From: Psylliodes chrysocephalus
Lineage: Eukaryota; Arthropoda; Insecta; Coleoptera; Chrysomelidae
Length of the DNA stretch: 64,000 nt
Assembly (NCBI GenBank): GCA_927349885.1
Contig: OV651830.1
Span: 17,709,393 to 17,773,392, forward strand
Direction: 5' to 3'
In this document: piece after piece, positions 23,615 through 35,329 of the stretch
Layout: each line of letters begins with the position of its first letter
How positions within the stretch are numbered: position 1 is the stretch's first letter
Translations under genes and position numbers: made by a program
Notes under the pieces: generated by a model
Told to the model about the DNA's origin: nothing
Seen by the model: the letters and a program-made list of their open reading frames with translations, nothing else
The model's database searches: none

Positions 23615-24110
23615 GTATATAAATTTTTTGGGACATACTGTATATTAGATTGCGACGTGCTCTTCGAGCACGTCGTTAACAATAAAGTGTATTTAAATAT
23701 TGTTTTTAACGATGTACTCGAAGAGCACGTATAGGAGATTTAAAAAGAAACATATTTATTCTTTATAAAAAGTTTTGCATCATTTGGAAATCTTTATCGA
23801 GTATTATTACTTTCGTCTTGATTTTGGGTATTCAATATCTTTCAAAAACAAAACTATTTCTATTTTTCCTCTAAAGCACTGGTATTTTTTAAATTTTGTT
23901 TGATTATAGATTCTTAAGTCATACAGTACATTTTATAAAGAATAATTGTTTTTTGAAAGAACAAAACTTTTTCTTATGTATATAAATTTTTTAGGACATA
24001 CTGTATAATAGATTGCGACGTGCTCTTCGAGCATGTCGTTAACAATAAAGTGTATTTAAATATTGTTGTTAACGACGCTATCTGTTATACAGTGTGTTTC
24101 AAAATGTTTT
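23615..24110. repeat. Palindromic satellite island 3
   Basis: Cores near 23652 and 24018 with the TAATAGATTGCGACGTGCTC context, inverted spacers GTTAACAATAAAGTGTATTT, and degenerate copies of the anchor (TTTTGCATCATTTGGAAATC) around 23783. Confidence 0.85.
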
Positions 24111-24114
24111 ATTC

Positions 24115-25550
24115 ATATGAAAAAAAAAAATAGACGAAAATGAGAGTATTTACTGGAGCTTTCATCTACACTCTCCTTTTGCTAGCCTATTTATACCAGA
24201 GCCAGCAAGATTCCTCTTCCTTCCATCTTTACATTCTCAAGATTTACAAAGAAAATGCCGAGTCCTCTTTCACAAATACGGACTTTCTTTGACGGGGACT
24301 ATACATACCACTACTTTACATTATTATCCTTATTTGTTATCCCGAGCAATTTAAATACATTCGTAATTACTCTTTCTCACCTCTTCTCTTGTATATTCCG
24401 TGCCCATTTTTCTTATTTTTAGTTAAGTTTGCACTGCTCTTTTATTTTTCGTTTTCCACAGCTTTAATTGAAATAAATTGGTATTTCTAAAAAATTTAGG
24501 AAAAAACCAAAGATTTTATTTTGAAACAAATAGTACTAAACATTTTATTTTAGAAATTCTCCAACACTGATTTATGATGTTATATTGGGGTTTATCTCCT
24601 GAATCATAAATATTTTGTTGCCATTCATTTTCAAATAAACCAAAACACATTATAAGCAGTGTTGTTCGTAGGGATTTTTGAATTGTACAACTTTTAATGT
24701 AAAAATTGTTCACTTTTACGTTCGATTGTACAACCACTAATTAGTCTACGTTAAAATTTTTCTTTTATCCAGTTTAAAAAATGTTTTCGATGTAAAAAAG
24801 TGTAATGATTGGTCGCGAATGGCGTCAAATTCAAACATTACTGTTTTATTAATTTTAATGCATATGAAACAGAACGGATGTTATGCTGCCAAAAAGGGCT
24901 GATTCAAATAATCAAACTAAATAAATTAATAAACGTATTTGACACCTTACCTTTTGGAATATTGGACTCGTAGGCGAGCGGCACACATAAAGCGAAGGCA
25001 CAAAAATTAAGCGGTGGCGAACGAACTTGTTACTGCGTTGGCGGTACATCGAGATCTCTTGGTTCTTCGAAAAGGTCCAAAGCATGAACCGTTTAGGTGG
25101 GGCAAAGTGTCAAAATAGATAACGCGAATTTAAATTAAGAAATTAATAAAGAAAATAAATTCATTTTTGAACAGCATACGATTTACGATATACCAGATTT
25201 TACATAAATATTTAGCAACTTTAAATTGTACAACATTTCTACCTTTTTTCAAAAGTGCGTACAACCACATAGCTGATTGTACAACACAACCAGGAACAAC
25301 ACTGATTATGAGCCGCTTTGGCCAATTTTATATTAGTAATCTAGGGACAAGTACAATAAAATTTAATATTGTTAACTTTAGATTGGTATCACGAAAAAAA
25401 TTTGTTGCTGATGGAAATTTCAACATTTTTTTATGTTGATAGTTAGATATGAAACACAAGTAAACAAGATTGTATGTAAAAATTATGTAATTTATGAAAA
25501 GGCTTGTGTGCAAATTTCAAAAAGAGACAAAATTAAATATTGCGATTTTT
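24115..25550 (+). repeat. Interspersed repeat X/Y, copy B, split by a hAT element
   Basis: X part at about 24120-24460 and Y part at about 24470-24656, continuing at 25305-25550. Removing the 648-bp insertion and one 8-bp duplicate leaves about 780 bp, the same size as copies A and C. Confidence 0.85.
24657..25304. mobile_element. Non-autonomous hAT element, 648 bp
   Basis: It starts CAGTGTTGTTCGTAGGG and ends CCAGGAACAACACTG. The 8-bp target duplication is ATTATAAG (24649-24656) and ATTATGAG (25305-25312). It interrupts repeat copy B exactly where copies A and C are continuous (TTGTAAGCCGCTTTGG and TTGTAAGTCGCTTTGG), an independent proof of insertion. A central GC-richer stretch (about 24970-25090) has no coding potential. 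The ends differ from the intact hAT at 2749-5479, so it is probably served by another transposase. Confidence 0.9.
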
Positions 25551-25554
25551 GAAA

Positions 25555-26630
25555 AACAAAACTATTGTGTATAAAACTTCTTGGGACACACTGTATAATA
25601 GATTGCGAAGTGCTCTTCGAGCACGTCGTTAACAATAAAGTATATTTAAATGTTGTTGTTAACGAGGTGCTTGAAGAGCACGTCGCAATTCATTATACAG
25701 TGTGTTCCAAAAAGTTTTATATACATAAAATGTTGTTGATTATAGATTCTTAAGTCATGCAGAACATTTTATAAAGAATAATTGTTTTTTGAAAAAACAA
25801 AACTTTTTCTTATGTACATAAAACTTTTTGGGGCATACTGTATAATAGATTGCGACGTGCTCTTCGAGCACGTCGTTAACAATAAAGTGTATATAAATAT
25901 TGTTGTTAACGACGTGCTCGAAGAGCACGTCGCAATCTATTATACAGTGTGTTTCAAAAAATATTATACACACATAAGAAAGTTAAAAAAAACATTATTA
26001 GTTTTTATAAAAAGTTTTGCATCATTTGAAAATCCTTTATCGAATATTATTACTTCAATATCTTCCAAAAACAAAACTTTATTTCTATTTTTCCTCTACA
26101 GCACTTGTATTTTTTAAATTTTGTTGATTATAGATTCTTAAGTCATGTAAAACATTTTATAAAGAATATTTGTTTTTTGAAAAAACAAAACTGTTTCTTA
26201 TGTATATAAAACTTTTTGGGACATACTGTATAATAGATTGCGACGTGCTCTTCGAGCACGTCGTTAACAATAAAGTGTATTTAAATATTGTTGTTAACGA
26301 CGTGCTCTTCGAGCACGTCGCAATCTATTATACAGTGTGTTTCAAAAAATCTTATACACACATAAGAAAGTTTAAAAAAAAACATTATTTTTTATAAAAA
26401 GTTTTGCATCATTTGAAAATCCTTTATCGAATATTATTACTTCAATATCTTCCAAAAACAAAACTTTATTTCTATTTTTCCTCTACAGCACTTGTATTTT
26501 TTAAATTTTGTTGATTATAGATTCTTAAGTCATGTAGAACATTTTATAAAGAATAATTGTTTTTTAAAAAAACAAAACTTCTTATGTATATAAATTATTT
26601 TGGACACACTGTTATACAGTGTGTTTCAAA
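25555..26630. repeat. Palindromic satellite island 4
   Basis: Three near-complete fold-back units, at about 25565-25735, 25795-25980 and 26170-26370. In the middle unit the two arms are inverted over about 90 bp (TATAATAGATTGCGACGTGC ... GCACGTCGCAATCTATTATA). In the third unit both cores carry TTC, so one core is flipped relative to the others. A further degenerate end pair lies near 26600. Confidence 0.92.
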
Positions 26631-26634
26631 AAGT

Positions 26635-27425
26635 TTTATTCATATAAAAAAAATTAAACGAAAATTACAATATTTACTGGAGCTTTCATCTACACTCTCC
26701 TTTTTCTAGCCTATCTATACCTGAGCCAGCAAGATTCTTCTTCCCTCCATCTTTACAATTTTATGATTGACAGAGAAAACGTTGAGTCCCCTTTCACAAA
26801 TACGGACCTTCTTTGACAGGGACTATACCACTATTATACATGATCAGCCTTATTTGTTATCCCGAGCAAATTAAATGCATTCGTAATTGCTCTTTCTCAC
26901 CTCTTCTCTTGTAGATTCCGTGTCCATTTTTCTTATTTTTAGTTAAGTTTGCAATGCTCTTTTATTTTTTCTTTTTCACAGCTTTAATTGAAATAAATTG
27001 GTATTTCTAAAAAATTAAGGAAAAAACCAAAGATTTTATTTTAAAACAAAAAATGCTAAACATTTTATTTTAGAAATTCTCCAACACTGATTTGTGATGT
27101 TATATTGGGGTTTATCTCCTGGATTATAAAAAATTTGTTGTCGTTTATTTTCAAACAAACTAAAACAAATTGTAAGTCGCTTTGGGCAATTTTATATTAG
27201 TAATCTAGGAACAAGTACAATAAAATTTAATTTTCTTAACTCTGGATTAGTATCACGAAAAAAATTTGTTGCTGATGGAAATTCCAATACTTTCTTATGT
27301 TGATAGTTAGATATGAAACGCAAGTAAACAAGATTGTATGTAAAAATTATCAAATTTATGAAAAGGCTTATGTGCAAGTTTCAAAAAAAGACAAAATGAA
27401 ATATTACGATTTAGGTTTAGCGAAC
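26635..27425 (+). repeat. Interspersed repeat X/Y, copy C
   Basis: Full-length X (about 26640-26980) and Y (about 26990-27420), closest to copy B including the tail GATAGTTAGATATGAAACGC. A short minus-strand open frame here (27192-27377) also occurs in copy B and is a by-product of the repeat. Confidence 0.85.
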
Positions 27426-27429
27426 AGAT

Positions 27430-28110
27430 ATTTTAAATTAGGTGAAACGAAATTTTAACTGGAATTTCCATTGATACTATTATATCCGTATAATACTGTA
27501 AATTTTAAAAGAGTATACCGTATTGGAAAACCGCCGACATTATTGACTTTAGAGTTATTATCTTACAACAATGCATCATTCTAAATTCACTTAATTATTC
27601 AAACGCTTGTTGTTTAATAAAACATCTATTAAATACATCTATGGAATTACAACGTGCATTTTACTAGACAACTACAGTAATTAAAGAAACTTCGTTAATA
27701 TTTTTGCTATAATTTCAACCATTATGATTCAATTTTTTTATTCTAACGATGATTTCAATTATTTTTTTCTTTTCATTTCTATTTGCTTATTGCAGATGAT
27801 TTTCTTCATTTAAGTTTGTGTTTATACAAAGTAGATAATAGGTAATTGTAGCTGGAATATATTTCTAAAGGAAAAGCAGTATTAGGAATTATAAAATGCA
27901 GTAGCGTAGCCAAAAAATTTATAAAAGGTGTTTTGGGTTTTGAAATTTAGAACCTATGTATACAGAGGACACAAGGGGGGGTTAACTACCCTTCTTGTTC
28001 AGTAGCGTATCATTTTTTATAAGAAAACACATTGTCTTGTAAAAAAATTAAAAAATATATACCGTATTATTTGTATCTGAAGCAGAAAATAAAACAAAAT
28101 CACTGTAAAG
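27430..28110. other. AT-rich DNA, no gene seen
   Basis: No coding or repeat structure is recognised apart from AT-rich low complexity. Confidence 0.35.
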
Positions 28111-28181
28111 GTTTAATTTTTTTCAATTAAAGAATAAAACCTGAAAATCAGTACATCAATTTTTTTATAAATAAATACAGA

Positions 28182-28222
28182 AGTGACTAGTTTCGGCCTC
28201 ACAAGGACATCTTCAGGCCTGT
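28182..28222 (-). ncRNA. Hammerhead-like motif, weak
   Basis: On the minus strand CTGAAGATG, a poorly paired segment (TCCTTGTGAGG), CCGAAAC and TAGTC occur in hammerhead order. I see no complementary stem I, so self-cleavage is doubtful. It is probably a decayed relative of the motif at 42549-42591. Confidence 0.25.
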
Positions 28223-28229
28223 TATACAG

Positions 28230-28590
28230 TAATCCCTTAATTATTATAATAGAAACTATAAGAATAGGTTGATTATTTATGATTAAAATTAAATAGTATA
28301 AATTACAGAGAAGAGGTGAAAAAGAGTAATTATGAATACATTTAAATTGATTAGGATAACAAATAAGACTCGTAGTGTAAAGTAGTGGTATAGTCCTCAT
28401 CAAAGAAGGTCCGAATTTGTGAAAGAGGACTTGGCGTTTTCTCTGTAAATCTTGAGAATGTAAGGATGGAAGGAAGACGAATCTTGCTGGCTCAGGCGTA
28501 GATAGGCTAGAAAAAGGAAAATGTAGATGAAAACTCCAGAAAATATCGTCATTTTGGTCTAATTTTTTTATTATCACTCACCTTTTCGAT
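28230..28590 (-). repeat. Interspersed repeat X, inverted copy D
   Basis: Reverse complement of the X block: GAATCTTGCTGGCTCAGG corresponds to CCTGAGCCAGCAAGATTC, and ATTAGGATAACAAATAAGAC to the bacterial-unrelated TTATTTGTTATCCC motif of the other copies. It lacks the Y block. On the element strand it continues into a CTGAAGATG...CGAAAC motif not kept in the other copies. A 154-codon minus-strand open frame crosses it but has no known domain and is broken in copies A-C. Confidence 0.8.
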
Positions 28591-28599
28591 TTTATCTTA

Positions 28600-31125
28600 G
28601 AAATTCATTAAAAAAAAAAGTAATTATTTATGCAAGCATATAATAAAACATCGTGAACTCATTATATTTAATAAGCTAATTCAATGAATATAAAAAATAG
28701 AAATAGATAAAATTAATATCAAAATCAATTTGAAAATACAAACAGAGATAAAATGAAATAAATTAATACATGTACAAATAGAAAGTTAATAACATACCTT
28801 CTAAGTAAATAAATGTTTAAAGAGTTGATGATTCCTGAACATAACTAACGTTTTTCCCCTTTTTAATATGATAAAGGTTTTTGTAGTTGAAATGAAAATT
28901 ATAATTTATTTTTGGTCCTAATAAAAATTTAAACATAGGTTACCAAAAATGAAACATACTTTAACTGATTAGACTACAAAAGTGCAAGAAAAACTGCATT
29001 TATTCGACTAACGCAGATATTTTAGTTTTTTTCGAGTCGTCGATGTGTTTAAAGTTTTCATCTTTTTTTGTATTATATCCTATTGATTCCATCAAGGTAA
29101 CATTTGTGTTAATAAAAATAAAGACGGTCAATATATATTTTTTGTTAACTTTTTTTTAAGATTTGACTAAAGTCATCTTATTTTGTCAGTGTTATGTTAA
29201 TTTTTAAAAGGAAATTGTGACATATGGTTAAAACAAAAATTATTAATGGTAAACTTCAAACAATAATTAGATTCTTAAACGAATTTCTTATTTTTGTTTT
29301 GTATAAGACTTTTTGGCCTTCTTCGGTTGTCTTACTACTTTTCTTTTAGTAGTTTCGAAGGGAATGTCTCTATGGAAATCAGGAGAATTATCAATTGGTT
29401 GGTAACATTTTGACATTTTAGGTGTCTGTTAAGAAGTAAGTCTTGTTAAACTTTCTTCTTGCATAGCTGTAATCTTTTGGAGAATAAAAATTTAATGTTA
29501 TATCAAAAGTTCTTAATTGCGAATTATATTTGTGATAAGAGAAACCTGCAAAAAATATAATATTTTAATCCTAAAATATAATATATCACACAATGCACAT
29601 TCATATAATATTGTGTCAGGTATTGGGACAATTTAAAAAACTAATTTTGAAAAAATCAACTTTTAATATCATCATTGTACTTAACTTTTTTATTGCCTAA
29701 CTAAAGTTATTAGTTGTAGGCCAACTTTATATTATTAGGGCGATATTTGTCAAAGATACTAGATATGGTAAATGTTTATTTATTCATTTAACTGATCGGT
29801 TTTTACTTGAGATTTTCAATGTTGGTTGCCGAGGCGCATTTTTGAAATAATACCACCTGACCTTGGTACAGAACTGGCTAATCACATCTACTATCCTAAT
29901 TGACAAAACAGATAAAAGAAGCAAGACAATGAATGTTTAATATCTAGTACTTTACAAGTAAAATCTTTACTATAAAAAATACTGCAAAATGCTGTACCTA
30001 TACGTATAATCTTATAAATTTAATATGTTACGATTTTAAACGAAATAGCTGGACATTGACTTTCAATAGAAAACTAGTTCGTCCAAATGGTTAGTTAATT
30101 CAATCTAATTAAATACTAATTATAATAAACAGTTATAAAAAAAGATATCAACCATAAATTCATCTCAACAAGATGCAAGATGTTCTTCTCTATGAACCGT
30201 AAACGGTGGAAAATAAATCGAACTTTAAATCAAACATTAAAGATATTAAACAAGTTAATTTTACAGTTAATCTACAAAGCCTGTTTGTATACTCGTATAA
30301 ACTGGTTTTACGACTATAAGAGAAGTCTCTACTTTTTTTTCTAGGATAATGATCGAAAAAATGTTTTAACGCATTGTGTTGGAAGCTTATTTATGGTCCG
30401 ACGTATACGTAAAAAGATGCGGTTCTAGGAAGAAATAGCACCGAATTCCAATAAGGCATCAATTATACCGTCAAAATAAACAACTTGGTTGATGGTATTT
30501 ATTTATAGAAGCAATTAAGGAAATGCAACTAATGATTAGCACTTTAAGCTCGTTTTGCACTATTGTTTTTTGTGTCGATAACACTGGCGGGTACTGTGCT
30601 CTATGGAGTTTTTATAATTTTTTGCCATTTTTATTTACTTCTATAATTTTGCACGTCCTCTTTTTTTCTTATTAAATTTTTTTATCTGTATTTCACAGAA
30701 AGAAAACAATCCGATAAGGTTACCATTTTAATCTACTTTTACGATAATACATGGCCTCTATCCTACTTAGACATTGACCCTATGTTAATTCTTCTTTATT
30801 ATTTATAGTTTACTTTTTGATATTTAACTATTCTGGCAGTGTTTTGGGTTTGAGTACAAATCTCTAAGCAATTACTACTACAAATTTTGTAATCAACATC
30901 TACTTCCCCCAAAGGGGGAAATCCCTCTCCTGTAATTGGTTAATTCAACCAGAGTTGCCAAGTTTGGCAGCGCCAGTTCTGACACATGTCAATTTTTAAG
31001 ATATCCTACTGTTTTCTCTAATTATCTAAAAAGTATAGAACAATATAAAGACTGTTTTAACAAAAAATAGATTTAATGAATTCAATTATACGATAATTTA
31101 AAGCAGAAATCCAGAAAACTTCTAA
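28600..31125. other. 2.5 kb of AT-rich DNA, no gene seen
   Basis: I recognise no protein domain, RNA gene, tandem repeat or paired transposon ends in this stretch. Open frames are short and AT-biased. It may be old, unrecognisable transposon or intron sequence. Confidence 0.35.
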
Positions 31126-31129
31126 AAAT

Positions 31130-33155
31130 GAAAGGAGAAACTGAAACAGTTAAAAAAGCAGTTAATTGGACAACAATCAATATTTTTAAGAACAGTCGAC
31201 AAAAATAAGGCTGCAACTGAAGCATCGTACCGTGTATTCCAGATAATTGCACAAAAAAAGAAACCTTATGAAGACGGGGAAATGATAAAACAGGCGTTTT
31301 TAGAAGCTGCTGATTCGTTATTTGCCAACTTTAGAAATAAAGACGAGATAGTTTCAGCTATAAAATATATGCAACTTTCTGCTAATACAGTGATGAGACG
31401 TGTAGAAGTAATGAGCAATGATATTTTTTTACAGTTAAGAACTGACTTAGATAACTGTGTTTATTTTTCACTTCAACTGGATGAATCAACAGATGTCGTT
31501 GACACTGCCCAGATTGCCGTGTTCGTCAGGATGGTTTTTGGTGATTTTTCGATTAAAGAAGATCTTTTGAAGTTTATTCCACTGAAAGGACACACTACTG
31601 GACAGGAGTTGTTTTCTCATTTAAAAAATATTATTTCTTCCGAGAAAATTCCAATATAGAAAATGGTAGGCTTGACAACCGATGGCGCTCCAGCTATGGT
31701 GGGTTGTGATAAGGGTCTGGTGGCGTTATGTCGTAAAGAAGAAACTTTTCCGCAATTTCTCTATTACCACTGCATTATCCATCAGCAAGCATTATGTGGA
31801 AATTTCCTGAAACTAAACAACGTTATGAAACTGGTGGTAAAAATTGTGAACAAGATTAGAGCTCAAGCGTTACAAAGAAGATTATTCAAAACCTTGGCCG
31901 ATGAAGTAGACTGTCAATACGGGGACCTACTCCTTCACTCTGAAGTCCGATGGTTAAGTAGAGGACGGGTGCTGAAACGTTTTAATGATGTCCTATCTGG
32001 CATAGTTCAATTTTTCAAACAACGCGATGCACCGACTCCGGAACTAGAAAATTCAATCTGGCTTAGAGATTTTGGTTTTCTCGTGGACGTTACAGAGAAA
32101 TTAAACAAGTTTAATTTGCAGCTTCAGGGGAGAGACAAAGAACTAGCGGAAATGATTTCTGATATAAAAGCATTTATCAAAAAGCTGGAGTTTTGGGAAC
32201 AAAACTTAATTAACAGCGATGCCAAGCATTTTCCTATTCTTTCAGAAAAAATATATCAAAATCAATTAGAACCCTATGACAGCAAATATCATGTAGAAAT
32301 AGTTTCTACCCTGAAGAATAACTTCAAAAATCGTTTTAAGGATTTCAACGAAATGGCTTTAGTAGCGCAGTTTGTTGTTTCACCCTTTATGGAAATTGAT
32401 ATCCAACAGTTTGCAACTTGTGTTATGCAGAACTTTGCCGAAGACATCGCTGCAACATAAATGGAAGTAATTGAGTTTCAAAATGATTTAGCCTTAACAT
32501 CGTTAGTCTCAAGTACCAAATGTATCTGGCCTATTGTAAGTAAAGATAAATATTCAGTTCTATGCCGTATTGCCTTGAAAGTGAAAGCATTATTCAGTTC
32601 AACCTATTTGTGTGAATCTTCTTTTTCCAATATGAAGTTTATTAAGAACAAATATCGCAATCGACTTACAGATGAACATTTGGATAATTGTATTCGAATG
32701 GCTGTATCAAATTATACTGCAAACATTAAAAAAATTATCGATGAGTCTGAGTGTCAGCCTTCTCATTGAACGTGCTTTTTTATTTTTCAATGTTTATGTT
32801 CATGATAGTGCGTTACTCTTTTGTTGTTATTATTAACTATTTTTAAATCTTACGTGACATGCCGTTGTGGCTGGATAAAAGTTTGTGTTTATTTTTCAAA
32901 CACCTTCGTTTGGTAGGTAGGAATGTAGCTATGAACAAGTACGTACTCGTAATATTAGTTATTTTGTTATTAGTTTATTATTAGTACCTATGTATTATGT
33001 ATTACCAGTTAAATAGTAAAATAAATACATATAATGATAAATTAACTGTGGATTATTTCATTTACGTTGCGTTACGTGGCTTCCATGTGGGTAGCTCGCT
33101 GTTTATTCCAAAATTAACAAAGTAGCTCAACACATTGAGAGGTTGGCGACCACTG
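31130..33155 (+). mobile_element. 5'-truncated hAT element, same family as 62764-64000
   Basis: The right end AGGTTGGCGACCACTG (closing at 33155) is the inverted complement, with one change, of CAGTGGTCGGCAACCT at 62764. Flanking TTCTAAAT (33156-33163) fits the hAT target preference. Homology with the 62764 element begins only at about 31131 (GAAAGGAGAAACT), so the left terminal repeat, leader and N-terminal finger are missing. Just before that point TTCTAAAA (31120-31127) resembles the right 8-mer in seven of eight bases. This may be chance or may record an odd insertion of an already truncated copy. Confidence 0.85.
31131..32769 (+). pseudogene. hAT transposase, truncated and with two in-frame stops
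   Basis: Belongs to the BED-finger hAT group often seen as GTF2IRD2-like or ZBED-like proteins. The N-terminal finger present in the copy at 63144 is absent. The catalytic core is readable in one frame: LQLDESTDVV (first D), TTDGAPAMVGC (second D), CIIHQQAL (CxxH), EVRWLSRGRV, and TYLCESSFSNM with the final E. Two stops break the frame, TAG at 31660-31662 (TCG in the 63.8-kb copy) and TAA at 32458-32460. The three open pieces are otherwise collinear, so decay is recent. A 3' tail and AATAAA-like sequence near 33020 precede the right terminal repeat. Confidence 0.88.
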
Positions 33156-33164
33156 TTCTAAATA

Positions 33165-33640
33165 CTTTGAGCTCACATCTGGTGTTTTACAAGGTGAATC
33201 AATTAGTCCTCTCCCTTCTGCTCTATTTTTTTCAGATATTGATAAATTCTTTGCAACTAGAAGCACTAAAGGTGTTAATATTGACAACAAAAATGATGTT
33301 ACTCTCTTGTTATGTCGCAGATTCAGAGGTGGATGTTGACAGAAAATTAAAATGATTGGAAAAATAAACCCTATTAAACCATATAACTATTAACGTTGAC
33401 AAAACAAAAATTATGCATTTTTATAAAGGTGGTTTTAGATCTTTGGATTCTCAGTTCCATCTAGAGAATAAAAATGTAACATTAACCAACAATTATATTT
33501 ACTTACTTGTTACCCAAACATTCTTTTCTTTATTTTGTAAGTTGGAAAATGTAACTACTAACAAATCTAAGCAAGCGACTGGAGAAATCTTTCCAATAAC
33601 GGCAACAGCCAAAAAGGATACTTGGTACCCAAAAAGAATT
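33165..33640 (+). pseudogene. Non-LTR reverse transcriptase remnant next to the hAT relic
   Basis: In shifting frames the sequence reads SSGVLQGESISPL, SDIDKFF, a damaged catalytic region (VTLLLC, where a YADD-type box is expected, with YVADSE in another frame), then NVDKTKIMHFYKGG and LTNNYIYLLVT. This is the order of palm, catalytic box and thumb in Jockey/CR1-like LINEs. The stretch is about 160 codons with several frame breaks. The hAT relic lies directly upstream and may have inserted into this LINE, but the LINE part before the hAT was not found. Confidence 0.65.
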
Positions 33641-33644
33641 AAAT

Positions 33645-35030
33645 GTGTGACCACCTGAATAACTTTTCATGCTAATGAATATTTTAATTACAGAACTCGG
33701 GGGAGGAAAATATTAAAGAAAAATGCAATTTCAGTATAATCAATCCTTTCACTACTTCTTCACCATATTCTTCTGCTACTAAAAAAAATTTAGATCCAAT
33801 GAAAATAGTAGACTATTTATCAAGGTCTCGTTATGTTGCCCTTGAGTATACAACTGAAATATTTCCTATTTTGTTTATACAAATGTATGTAAAAATGCAA
33901 TTTAGAAAAGTTATTTACATTTTGATTTTTTTTTTCAGGTAAGCAATTTTGACTACTTAGATACTACCTACTTCTATTTCAAATTGGTATGTATGTAATT
34001 TATATTATTTAGAATTGCACTTAATAACCTTAAATTAAAAGTTGTTAATAAATTTTATAAGTTATTTTTTCCCGTTAAAAATGATTTTAGTTAATGCTAG
34101 ATTCAAAATTTGTTTTTGCAAACCATTTTAATTTATGATTTAACATTTTCTATATCAATTTTTAAATCATAAATTAAAAGTTTCTACGTTTCATTTTGAT
34201 AAATTTAAAAATTCGTTTATTTTTAAATAGTAAGACGCCACTGACTAAGGAAATTCAAGTAAATTCAACACGCGTTTCATCTTTTACAACTTCAGGCCAA
34301 ATCAAACGTTCGAAGTTGTATGTAGAACAGTTTGATCACGACCAGTCTTGTCTAATTCAACATTGTTGGGAACGGTTACAAATTAGTAATGAATGTTTGT
34401 TAGATAATGGATTTGAAATGTTTAATATCTAAATCAAAACATGCAGAAACGAAATTTTTAAAATAGACATGAAAAAAAAATGGATGAAAGTTGTAGTTAT
34501 AATGTAGTTTTTTGTGAGGAACTAGTACTTGAGATAACTCTATGAAAATGTAGTGGCAAACCTAATGTTAGTTTAGTTAAAGGGTAAGGGGAAGAAGAAA
34601 AAATCTGGATATTGATAAGTGACAATGAGTAGAAAACTTAGATCAATTGCAAAAATACAAGACTAGACTTTTATTTGAAAATTGTTTACGTATGTATAAC
34701 AAAATAGAAAAATCAAAGAAATAGGTACGATATGATGGACACCCTATATTACCTATATACAATTTATAATAATATTCGGTTGCGAAACAGCGTTGAACCT
34801 AGAAATGTTACTTTTTAACTTCTTTGGGTATTGTATGTGTCTTTTAAGGTGTGTTTATTTGGCCCTGAAAAACATGCATATGGAGACAACTTTTGCAAAA
34901 ATACCTATCACCAAATACAATGTGTATTATTAATATTAAGATAAATATGGATTGTATGATTTTAATTATAAATCGTTTCTTTATAAATAAGCATTTTTCT
35001 CTCCGAATTCCAATGGCGGCTCGTGGCCTA
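33645..35030. other. AT-rich DNA, no gene seen
   Basis: Contains a 78-codon open frame (34196-34432) with no recognisable domain. Nothing else is supported. Confidence 0.35.
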
Positions 35031-35059
35031 GTATACGTGGAGGGCTACTTTTGAAAGGT

Positions 35060-35165
35060 GGGACACTAAATTAAGTACTACATACTTTAAGTACTTAATT
35101 TAGTATTAAGTTAAGTACTAAATTAAGTACAAAATTAAGTGATACATTAAGTACTAAATTAGAAA
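35060..35165. repeat. Short imperfect repeats of ATTAAGTACTAA
   Basis: At least six variants of TTAAGTACTAAA in both orientations (ACTAAATTAAGTAC, TACTTTAAGTACTTAATTTA, AAGTACTAAATTAAGTAC). They form local hairpins and a loose tandem array. Confidence 0.8.
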
Positions 35166-35208
35166 GGAAAGATAACTCAGTCATTTACCACATAATTTTA
35201 TTGTTTAG

Positions 35209-35254
35209 TGGCTACCAGTTTTAGCCTTTATGGGCCATCATCAGTCCTAAAAAA
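35209..35254 (-). ncRNA. Hammerhead-like motif, decayed
   Basis: On the minus strand GGACTGATGATGGCC, CATAAA, GGC, TAAAAC and TGGTAGCC follow the hammerhead order. GAAA is mutated to TAAA and no stem I is seen. It is probably a relic of the same module as at 42549. Confidence 0.25.
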
Positions 35255-35329
35255 TTAGGTTACAAAGCAATGGTTCAATAATTCACATTAAATTGTACTT
35301 TTGAAAGACATTAGGTAATTCTCCATCAA

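Noticed and set aside
28113..28577. 154-codon minus-strand open frame
   Set aside because: It lies in the inverted X repeat and extends into flanking DNA; the same region in copies A-C is not open and there is no recognisable domain.
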